Part shown: positions 1 to 5,662 of the stretch, piece after piece
How the letters are laid out: each line of letters starts with the position of its first letter
How positions within the stretch are numbered: the stretch's first letter is position 1
Source of the DNA: Chloroflexota bacterium
GTDB taxonomy: Bacteria > Chloroflexota > Anaerolineae > Fen-1058
Direction of reading: 5' to 3'
DNA: 9,510 nucleotides
Assembly (NCBI GenBank): GCA_016219235.1
Contig: JACRBO010000412.1
Location: 1-9,510 of the forward strand
Notes under the pieces: generated by a model
Seen by the model: only the letters and a program-made list of their open reading frames with translations
What the model was told of the DNA's origin: nothing
Databases searched by the model: none
Program-made: the position numbers and the translations under genes

Positions 1-615
1 ATGCTGGTAGGGGGCCATGTCGATCCTCTTTACGAGGGCAGGTTATATTTAGTCGTTTACAATCTATCAGATTTACCTATCCGTATAAAGCCTGGAACGA
101 GAATAGCTAGAATTCAATTTCACGAGGTAAAGTACGAAGCCAGCGCAGAAATCGTCGAAGAAAAACTGCAGCAGTTCAAGGTAGAATTTAGCTCATTACC
201 TGACGATGCAATAAGCGAATGGATGGAGCGGCACCTCCCAGAAGTATATGAGACTATGGAACGCCACTCGCGAGATATTGGCGACTTGCGACAAAATGTA
301 CGGTCATTAGCCGATACATCACAATTTGTTATTTGGGGTGGTGTTTTTTTGATTGCCATGGCAATGTTCGGCGCATTTCTCCAGACGATATTCAACACAT
401 GGAATTCTACCATTAATCTCAGTGGCGCAATATCAAGCCTAGGTCCACAGCCAATTCCACAAATTATTGTTTTATTGATCCCTATCGCGACTGCGGCCAT
501 GCTGATAATCTTTACGGCTGTAGTGTTGCGGGGAGTAAGCAAGCGTATTTTATCCAATAATCGCACCTTGTCGGCACGCGCTTCAAACGAAAAGCGGGAC
601 ATACATCAGTCGTAG
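1..615 (+). CDS. dUTPase/dCTP-deaminase-like fold with two C-terminal transmembrane helices, probably 5'-truncated by the window
   Basis: The first 45 or so residues (GHVDPLYEGRL, then VVYNLSDLPI, then KPGTRIARIQF) resemble the late strands of the trimeric dCTP deaminase/dUTPase fold, where a G-x-x-D-P-x-(Y/F)-x-G segment is followed by N-x-x-x-x-P-I and P-G-x-x-I-(A/G). In that family these strands lie well inside the protein. The true start is therefore probably upstream and the ATG at base 1 internal, and the catalytic part is not visible. Residues 45-105 are charged and probably helical. Two hydrophobic segments follow at about 108-130 and 153-176, then a short basic tail. The gene is clearly AT-richer than its neighbours and holds only two GATC sites, while the next gene is full of them, which suggests horizontal acquisition. 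It ends 14 bp before the helicase start. The function is unknown. A membrane-tethered nucleotide-binding or nucleotide-degrading protein is an inference; the fold call is moderate and the two-TM call good. Confidence 0.6.
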   Translation: MLVGGHVDPLYEGRLYLVVYNLSDLPIRIKPGTRIARIQFHEVKYEASAEIVEEKLQQFKVEFSSLPDDAISEWMERHLPEVYETMERHSRDIGDLRQNVRSLADTSQFVIWGGVFLIAMAMFGAFLQTIFNTWNSTINLSGAISSLGPQPIPQIIVLLIPIATAAMLIIFTAVVLRGVSKRILSNNRTLSARASNEKRDIHQS

Positions 616-629
616 CACACCAGACTTCT

Positions 630-2918
630 TTGCTCAACAGAGATTTTGCCCCTCGTCTAGATCAACACCCCATCCTCGATTTTCTCGACGCCGGCGGCTA
701 TCTGGGCGTCAGCGCCGTGCCGGGCAGCGGCAAGACGCACATCCTGTCGTATCTGGCCGCGCGCCTTGTCGCCGAAAAAATTCATAGCGATGAAGAAGTC
801 CTCATCGTCACCTTTGCCAACAGTGCCGTCGATAACTTCGCGCGCCGCATCAAAGAGTTCATGCAGCGCGGCGAGAAAACGCTGCTGCCGGAAGTAGGCT
901 ATCGCGTCCGCACGCTGCACGGTCTGGCGCATGACATCTTGCGTGAGCGCCCTGCCCTGCTCGGCTTGCCCGAAGATTTTGAAATCCTTGACGACCGCGT
1001 TTCGACCCAGATTCTCAACGACACGGTCGTCAACTGGCTGCGGGCCAATCCCAATCTCTTCAACGACTTCGTCGATCCCACGCTCGATGAAAATCGCCGC
1101 CGGTACGTAGCCCGCGAGAAGTGGCCCGAACTCGCGACCGCCCTCGCCCGATCGTTCATTCGCCGCGCCAAAGATTTGCAACTCACGCCCACCGCCGTGC
1201 GCGATGGTCTGCCTGCGTTCACCGGCCCGTGGGCCATCGGCGCGATGTGCGTGGACATCTACGATCAGTACGAGCGCGGCCTGCGCTATCGCGGGGGACT
1301 AGACTTCGACGATCTGATTCGCCTGGCGCTCACCGGCCTGCAAACCGATCCGCAACTGCTCGCGCGCCTGCGCGCCCGCTGGCCCTACATCCTCGAAGAC
1401 GAAGCGCAGGATTCCAGCGAATTGCAGGAAAAGATTCTGCGCCTGCTCACCGATCGCGGCAACTGGGTGCGCGTGGGCGATCCCAATCAATCGATCAACA
1501 CCACGTTCACCACGTCTAACATCAATTTTCTGCGCGACTTCCTCAACGAAGCGGGCGTCACGCCGGTCGAGATGGATCGATCGGGCCGCTCGACGCCGCG
1601 CATTATCGCGTTGGCGAATCAACTGGTCGAGTGGACCACGCGCGATCATCCCAGCCCACGCGTTCGCCTCAACGCCTTTCGTTATCAGCAAATTCAAATC
1701 GTGCCGGAGGGCGAACTGCCCCCCAACCCGATCGATCTGCCCGACTACACCGTGACGTTGTATGACAAAGCGTTATCGCCGGAGAAAGAACTCGATCTGG
1801 TCGTGAAATCGATCGGGCGGTGGCTGCCCGATCAGCCCGATCGCACCTGCGCGGTCCTCGTGCCCGACAATCAACGTGGCTTCAAAGTCGTCGAAGCGTT
1901 GGACGCGGCGCAACTGCCGCACGATGATTTGCTGCGCAGCACTTCGAAGACGCGCGCGGCCGCTCGCGCGCTGGGCAGCATTCTGCGTTATCTCGCCGCG
2001 CCGCTGTCCGGTTCGCTGCTGGCGCAAGCGTACAAGACACTGCGTACCCACACCGACACCGAAGATGACGAAGCGCTCTCGGCTTTGCACAAGACCGTGA
2101 CGAATGGCCTGCGCCGCTGCGATAAAGTCGAAGCGTATTTGTGGCCGCGCCCCGATCTCGATTGGTTAGCCGATTACAAACCCGCCCGTGAAGATCAGGC
2201 GGTTCGATCGGAGTTGATCGATTTCCGCCGCACGATTACGCACTGGCTCGAAGCAAGCAGCCAACTCCCGATCGATCAACTCGTCCTGACGATCGCGCCG
2301 GAGTTGTATCAATCCGACGATCTCGATGAAGCCGCGCGCACTCCGGCGCTGGCGCATAAACTCGCCGTGGTGCTGCGTCAGATCGCCAACGATCATCCCG
2401 ACTACCGCTTGCCCGATCTCGCCGCCGAACTCGATCGAGTGGCGAGCAACCAGCAGAAGTTTATCGGCTTTGGCGAAGACGATCTGGGTTACTCGGCCAA
2501 GCCCGGCCAGGTCACCGTCGCCACGATGCACAAGGCCAAAGGGCTGGAATGGGATCGCGTGTATTTGCTGGGCGTCAACAACTACGATTTCCCGTCGAAC
2601 GAAAGTCACGATACCTATCGCGGCGAGACGTGGTACATCCGCGACGGGCTGAATTTGGAGGCCGAAGCCGTGGCGCAAGTCGAAGCGATTCAGAAGCAGC
2701 GCGGCTACTTGATCGGCGTAGCGACCGAACAAGCGCGATTAGCCTACGTCGAAGAGCGCCTGCGCCTGCTGTACGTTGGCATCACGCGCGCCACCCGCGA
2801 ACTGATTATGACGTGGAACATCGGCAGCCGCGACGACAATCCGCGCCAGCCCGCCGCGCCGTTTCTGGCGTTGTATACGTTCATGGAAAACTCTGGATCT
2901 GACCCGATGACAAGATGA
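630..2918 (+). CDS. UvrD/Rep-family (AddA-like) superfamily 1 DNA helicase
   Basis: This is a 762-residue ATP-dependent 3'-5' type SF1A helicase for DNA unwinding in repair or recombination, acting in the cytoplasm. Motifs appear in order: a Q-like N-terminal segment (about 6-18), Walker A AVPGSGKT (29-36), motif Ia TFANSAVDNF (61-70), Ib RTLHGLAHDIL (94-104), DFDDL (225-229), Walker B ILEDEAQD with D257/E258, motif III VGDPNQSIN (282-290), motif V TMHKAKGLEWD (632-642) and motif VI LLYVGITRATREL (713-725). Motif IV is unusual, with DRSGRS at about 316-321 where NYRS is typical. The start is TTG at 630, since no ATG/GTG gives a complete N-terminus before Walker A, and no Shine-Dalgarno is visible. 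The final codons (ATG ACA AGA TGA) lie inside an octamer repeat array, so the natural C-terminus may have been altered. A RecB-like nuclease lies downstream on the same strand, which suggests a two-subunit resection machine like AddAB. There is no nuclease domain on this polypeptide. Confidence 0.93.
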   Translation: MLNRDFAPRLDQHPILDFLDAGGYLGVSAVPGSGKTHILSYLAARLVAEKIHSDEEVLIVTFANSAVDNFARRIKEFMQRGEKTLLPEVGYRVRTLHGLAHDILRERPALLGLPEDFEILDDRVSTQILNDTVVNWLRANPNLFNDFVDPTLDENRRRYVAREKWPELATALARSFIRRAKDLQLTPTAVRDGLPAFTGPWAIGAMCVDIYDQYERGLRYRGGLDFDDLIRLALTGLQTDPQLLARLRARWPYILEDEAQDSSELQEKILRLLTDRGNWVRVGDPNQSINTTFTTSNINFLRDFLNEAGVTPVEMDRSGRSTPRIIALANQLVEWTTRDHPSPRVRLNAFRYQQIQIVPEGELPPNPIDLPDYTVTLYDKALSPEKELDLVVKSIGRWLPDQPDRTCAVLVPDNQRGFKVVEALDAAQLPHDDLLRSTSKTRAAARALGSILRYLAAPLSGSLLAQAYKTLRTHTDTEDDEALSALHKTVTNGLRRCDKVEAYLWPRPDLDWLADYKPAREDQAVRSELIDFRRTITHWLEASSQLPIDQLVLTIAPELYQSDDLDEAARTPALAHKLAVVLRQIANDHPDYRLPDLAAELDRVASNQQKFIGFGEDDLGYSAKPGQVTVATMHKAKGLEWDRVYLLGVNNYDFPSNESHDTYRGETWYIRDGLNLEAEAVAQVEAIQKQRGYLIGVATEQARLAYVEERLRLLYVGITRATRELIMTWNIGSRDDNPRQPAAPFLALYTFMENSGSDPMTR

Positions 2919-2937
2919 AGGGATGACACGATGAAGG
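2906..2937 (+). repeat. Left octanucleotide array, four GATGAnnn units
   Basis: Four consecutive 8-bp units are gatgacaa, gatgaagg, gatgacac and gatgaagg. The first 21 bases (2906-2926) match 3400-3420 perfectly, beyond the four-helix-bundle gene. The array begins inside the helicase reading frame and supplies its last three sense codons and TGA stop (2916-2918). Because the period is 8, the ATGA in successive units puts a TGA in all three forward frames. Confidence 0.9.
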
Positions 2938-3003
2938 GAAATTTGCACCCACTGTGTGCAGTCCGGTGTGACGCCCTGACATCATTTTCTACATGGAGGA
3001 AAC

Positions 3004-3396
3004 ATGGCCGGCAAGATCGAGAACCACATGGATTTGGTGGTGTATCAGAAGGCATTTGAAGCGGCGATGAAGATCTTTGAATTATCGAGGTCTTTTCCAA
3101 AAGAAGAAACATACTCGCTGACCGATCAGATGCGGCGGTCGTCGCGCTCAGTGTGCGCAAACCTGGCTGAAGCGTGGCGCAAGCGGCGCTACGAAGCGAT
3201 GTTCATCAGCAAACTCGCCGATTCGGAAGGCGAAGCTGCCGAGACACAGGTCTGGCTGGAGTTCGCTGTGAAATGCAAATACCTGAAACGCGACGAGGCT
3301 GCGGCGTTATACACCACCTATCGCGAAGTCATCAGAACTCTGGTCGGCATGATCAACCATCCTGAAACCTGGGTCATTAAGAGGAAGACACGCTGA
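3004..3396 (+). CDS. Four-helix-bundle protein (S23 / 23S rRNA intervening-sequence family)
   Basis: This 130-residue protein matches the S23/IVP-type four-helix-bundle family (TIGR02436-like). It shows an early DLVVYQKAFE helix (about 10-19), the signature FPKEETYSLTDQMRRSSRSV (31-50), then CANLAEAW (51-58) and a later helix containing SEGEAAETQVWLEF (74-87). Family members form pentameric or similar bundles. They were first seen in rRNA intervening sequences, are related to the Avd accessory protein of diversity-generating retroelements, and mostly have no known function. The ATG at 3004 has a GGAGGA ribosome site at 2995-3000, only a few bases upstream. The gene lies between an AddA-like helicase and its likely partner nuclease, bracketed by octamer repeats, as if inserted there as a unit. 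No reverse transcriptase or template/variable repeat pair is visible, so a DGR role is not supported here. Confidence 0.9.
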   Translation: MAGKIENHMDLVVYQKAFEAAMKIFELSRSFPKEETYSLTDQMRRSSRSVCANLAEAWRKRRYEAMFISKLADSEGEAAETQVWLEFAVKCKYLKRDEAAALYTTYREVIRTLVGMINHPETWVIKRKTR

Positions 3397-3399
3397 AGA

Positions 3400-3438
3400 G
3401 ATGACAAGATGAAGGGATGAAGGGACGACAAGATGATC
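3400..3438 (+). repeat. Right octanucleotide array, forward-oriented units
   Basis: Units in 8-bp register are gatgacaa, gatgaagg, gatgaagg, gacgacaa and a partial gatgatc. The first 21 bases are identical to the start of the left array at 2906. The array starts four bases after the stop codon of the four-helix-bundle gene and forms the left arm of a long imperfect hairpin with the inverted units at 3450-3478. Confidence 0.9.
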
Positions 3439-3449
3439 TTGCGGTGAGG

Positions 3450-3478
3450 GATCATCCTGTCATCCTGTCATCTTGTCA
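3450..3478 (-). repeat. Right octanucleotide array, inverted units
   Basis: The plus strand reads gatcatcc, then TCATCCTG twice and TCATCTTG once (from 3452, period 8), which is the reverse complement of GATGA-type octamers. It pairs with 3400-3438. The innermost stem is GATGATC (3432-3438) with GATCATC (3450-3456) around an 11-base loop, and pairing continues outward with mismatches and G-T pairs. The array ends 16 bp before the preferred start of the downstream nuclease. Confidence 0.85.
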
Positions 3479-3494
3479 CTCCGTCCGAGACACT

Positions 3495-4319
3495 ATGCCC
3501 CTACCACCTAACTTCCAATTCAGCCAGGCCAGCCTGGGCGATTACGTCGATTGCGCCCGGCGCTTTCAACTGCGTTACTTGCTGGAACAGTCGTGGCCCG
3601 CCGTCGAAGCCGAACCGGTGCTGGAACGCGAACGCGTGATGGCGCTCGGACAGCGCTTTCATAAATTGATTCAGCAGCACGTCGAAGGCTTGCCCGTTGA
3701 AGCGTTGACGCCCTCGCCCGATGAACCCGAGTTGCAGCACTGGTGGCAAAGTTATCTGCACGCGCAAACCACCACCCTGCGCGATCTGCCCGCCGCCCGC
3801 CGCGCCGAAGTCGCCCTCTCGATCCCGTTGGGCGCATATCGTCTCGTCGCGCACTGTGATCTGATCGCCGCCGATGCTGATCGGGCCGATCGTTCCGATC
3901 GGGTTGTTATCGTGGATTGGAAAACCGAACACCGCCGCGCCACACATGAGCAATTGCTCAATCGGCTGCAAACGAAGGTCTATCGCTACGTCGTGACCGA
4001 AGTGCAGCAGCGCCCGCCCGGCACGGTGTCGATGATCTACTGGTTCGCCCAGTATCCCGATCAGCCCGAAGCTTTGCCCTACGATGCGCGCCAGCACGCC
4101 GACGATCAGCGTTATCTCACCGAATTGATCACGGAGATCGATGGGCGCGCGGCGCAGCCCGGCGACTGGAACAAGACGCCCAACGAGCGGAAATGCGCTT
4201 ACTGCACTTATCGATCGTTGTGCAATCGCGGCGTGGTCGCGGGTGCGATCAGCCCAGACGACGATTTGGAAACCGAACTTGTGATCGATCTGGCCGAGTT
4301 GGACGAGATTGCGTACTGA
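3495..4319 (+). CDS. PD-(D/E)XK nuclease, RecB/Cas4/AddB-like, with 4Fe-4S cysteine signature
   Basis: This is a DNA nuclease of the RecB-like PD-(D/E)XK superfamily, probably the resection partner of the upstream helicase. Numbering from the ATG at 3495 (274 residues): FSQASLGDYVDCARRFQLRYL (9-29) carries Cys20; GQRFHKLIQQH (52-62) gives the motif I histidine H56; HCDLIA gives D122; IVDWKTEH gives the core D141-x-K143; and the Q-x3-Y motif is Q159/Y163. The C-terminal CAYCTYRSLC supplies C234, C237 and C243, which with Cys20 would bind a 4Fe-4S cluster as in AddB, Cas4 and Dna2. The reading frame opens at 3417, but those extra 26 residues are encoded by the octamer repeat hairpin, so the start at 3495 (MPLPPNFQFS) is preferred; no strong Shine-Dalgarno is visible. 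A D-R-rich stretch (DADRADRSDR, 127-136) before the core strand looks like a local expansion. Confidence 0.92.
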   Translation: MPLPPNFQFSQASLGDYVDCARRFQLRYLLEQSWPAVEAEPVLERERVMALGQRFHKLIQQHVEGLPVEALTPSPDEPELQHWWQSYLHAQTTTLRDLPAARRAEVALSIPLGAYRLVAHCDLIAADADRADRSDRVVIVDWKTEHRRATHEQLLNRLQTKVYRYVVTEVQQRPPGTVSMIYWFAQYPDQPEALPYDARQHADDQRYLTELITEIDGRAAQPGDWNKTPNERKCAYCTYRSLCNRGVVAGAISPDDDLETELVIDLAELDEIAY

Positions 4320-4368
4320 TGGATGACTCGGGTTAGCCGGATTTACGCGAAGCGGGCGCAGCGCCGTA

Positions 4369-4390
4369 GCCCGGATATTCATATCCGGGC
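4369..4390. repeat. Palindromic intergenic hairpin (REP-like)
   Basis: In the 149-bp gap 4320-4468, GCCCGGATA (4369-4377) and TATCCGGGC (4382-4390) form a perfect 9-bp stem with a 4-base loop. It is followed at once by the palindrome GGGCCGGCCC (4391-4400) and preceded by GGCGCAGCGCC (4355-4365), itself a short palindrome. There is no T-run, so an intrinsic terminator is not supported. The GTAGCCCGGAT wording resembles dispersed REP-type repeats in other bacteria. Copy number in this genome cannot be judged from one window. Confidence 0.6.
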
Positions 4391-4468
4391 GGGCCGGCCC
4401 GGAGTACGCCGAGTTGTCGGCAGGTGACCGACGTGCGCACTTGCCTTATGCTTTCAGGAGAGGCAACT

Positions 4469-5578
4469 ATGAAACCATTAGCCGCTCTGGGCCTTCGCCG
4501 CGCCATCAAACGCGCTGACGCTGAACGACTGATGCTGTTGATGCTGTTGAGTTTCGCCGGCTCGGTGGTGTTGACGCGCATCTACCTGCAATTGACCGGC
4601 TACCCGCAGATCGGCGGCGGTGAGTTGCACATCGCGCATATGTTGTGGGGCGGCCTGCTGCTCTTCGTCGGCGCCATGCTCATGCTGGTGCTGGCGAATC
4701 GCTGGGTGCAACCTGTCGGCGCGATCCTCACCGGCGTCGGCGTCGGCCTGTTCATCGACGAGGTGGGCAAATTCATCACCAAATCCAACGACTATTTCTA
4801 TCCGCTGGCCGCGCCCATCATCTACGGCTTTTTCTTATTGACCGTGTGGCTGTATCTGCAAGTGCGCCGCCGCGCTGCCCGCGATGTCCGCAGTGAATTG
4901 TCGCAGGCGCTGGAATACCTCGGCGAAGTCGTCGACGACGACATGGACGTGCGCGAGCGCGCCGAAATCGACGAGCGTCTGCAACGTGTTGCGTCCCGCG
5001 CCACCTCACCCGATCAAATTCAATTGGCCACCACCCTGCTCCAATTCATCCGCCGCGATGATCTGCATCTGGTGCAGCATCCGGCCAATCGCTGGGAGCG
5101 CTTCGTTCAGCAGTTGCAGCGCTTTGAAGTGAAACACATCAGCCGCCGTACGGCGAAGACCGTCATCGTCATTGGCCTGCTGGCCTTTGGCTTATTGGCG
5201 ATTCAAGACTTGCTGCCCGTCATCCGCGCGATCCTCTCACCCGATTTTGCCAACGAGTTGGGGCTTGCCATCGCCAACGCCGGCCTGGTGCGCAGTGTTA
5301 CGGGCCTGCTGTGGTATCTGGCGCGGCAGCTGCTGGAGGGTTTTGTCGGCGTGTCGCTCATCGGCGGTGCGGGCCTGTTGCTCACAAGTCGCGAACGCAT
5401 CGGCCTGCAGGCGGGCTACATCGGGCTGATCTTCTATCTGCTCACCGTCAACCTGCTGGTGTTGTATTTCGATCAGTTCACCACCATCGTGATGACGATC
5501 CTGCAATTCGGCCTGCTGCTGGCCATCATGCGCTATCGCCAGCGCTACTTCACGCCATCGTTGGTGCGCCATCAATAG
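4469..5578 (+). CDS. Polytopic integral membrane protein of unknown function
   Basis: This is a 369-residue protein starting at the ATG at 4469, which has a clear AGGAGAGG ribosome site (4456-4463) five bases upstream. The reading frame is open from 4424, but the earlier ATG lacks such a site. Hydrophobic segments lie at about 22-42, 54-76, 79-98 and 110-131, then a soluble charged region at 132-225, then about 229-250, 285-305, 313-335 and 337-354. That gives roughly eight membrane passes around a cytoplasmic-looking helical insert rich in E, D and R. Two distinctive stretches are GYPQIGGGELHIAHMLWGG (44-62, two histidines) and FIDEVGKFITKSNDYFYP (95-112, acidic and basic residues beside membrane segments). 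I have an impression of similar hypothetical proteins in other bacteria but recognise no named family, transporter signature or enzyme motif. It lies between nuclease genes, and nothing visible links it to DNA repair. Confidence 0.85.
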   Translation: MKPLAALGLRRAIKRADAERLMLLMLLSFAGSVVLTRIYLQLTGYPQIGGGELHIAHMLWGGLLLFVGAMLMLVLANRWVQPVGAILTGVGVGLFIDEVGKFITKSNDYFYPLAAPIIYGFFLLTVWLYLQVRRRAARDVRSELSQALEYLGEVVDDDMDVRERAEIDERLQRVASRATSPDQIQLATTLLQFIRRDDLHLVQHPANRWERFVQQLQRFEVKHISRRTAKTVIVIGLLAFGLLAIQDLLPVIRAILSPDFANELGLAIANAGLVRSVTGLLWYLARQLLEGFVGVSLIGGAGLLLTSRERIGLQAGYIGLIFYLLTVNLLVLYFDQFTTIVMTILQFGLLLAIMRYRQRYFTPSLVRHQ

Positions 5579-5662
5579 CCATCGACTCAAAGCCAACGGC
5601 CAATGTCAGCCAGTCCGCGAAGCGGACTTTCCAACACTGGCCGTCGATTTCTAATCGATGGC
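5578..5662. repeat. Nested imperfect palindrome between membrane-protein gene and recJ
   Basis: Three concentric stems span the gap. The outer stem is GCCATCGA (5578-5585) with TCGATGGC (5655-5662). The middle stem is 5596-5606 with 5634-5644, 11 bp with one mismatch. The inner stem is AGTCCGC (5612-5618) with GCGGACT (5622-5628) around a GAA loop. The structure starts on the last base of the upstream stop codon and ends just past the ATG at 5658. It could be a dispersed palindromic repeat or an RNA structure affecting recJ translation. Only a short TTT follows the inner stem, so it is a poor terminator. Confidence 0.65.

Noticed and set aside
120..602. Minus-strand open frame of 160 codons within the first gene
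   Set aside because: The plus strand encodes coherent fold motifs and two TM helices. The reverse product shows neither.
2944..2960. Small hairpin TGCAC...GTGCA after the helicase as a terminator
   Set aside because: It has only a 5-bp stem and no T-run.
2906..3480. Octamer repeats as a CRISPR array
   Set aside because: Units are 8 bp in direct tandem with no spacers, and a protein gene lies between the two arrays. The nearby Cas4-like nuclease is better explained as AddB/RecB-like beside a UvrD helicase.
3417..3494. Extended N-terminus of the nuclease starting at 3417
   Set aside because: These 26 codons are the octamer hairpin read as protein. The family-like N-terminus begins at the ATG at 3495.
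2900..3500. Diversity-generating retroelement, since the four-helix-bundle protein is related to Avd
   Set aside because: There is no reverse transcriptase, no template/variable repeat pair and no target gene in the window.
3501..4382. Long minus-strand open frame (293 codons) antisense to the nuclease
   Set aside because: It is the mirror of the nuclease frame in GC-rich DNA. Its product has no recognisable motif, while the plus strand shows clear catalytic and Fe-S residues.
4426..4453. Possible promoter GTGACC-17-TATGCT ahead of the membrane protein
   Set aside because: The -35 match is poor, and the predicted start would fall in the ribosome-binding site, leaving almost no leader.
4424..4468. 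Earlier ATG at 4424 for the membrane protein
   Set aside because: It lacks a ribosome site, whereas the ATG at 4469 has AGGAGAGG at the right distance and starts a typical N-terminus.
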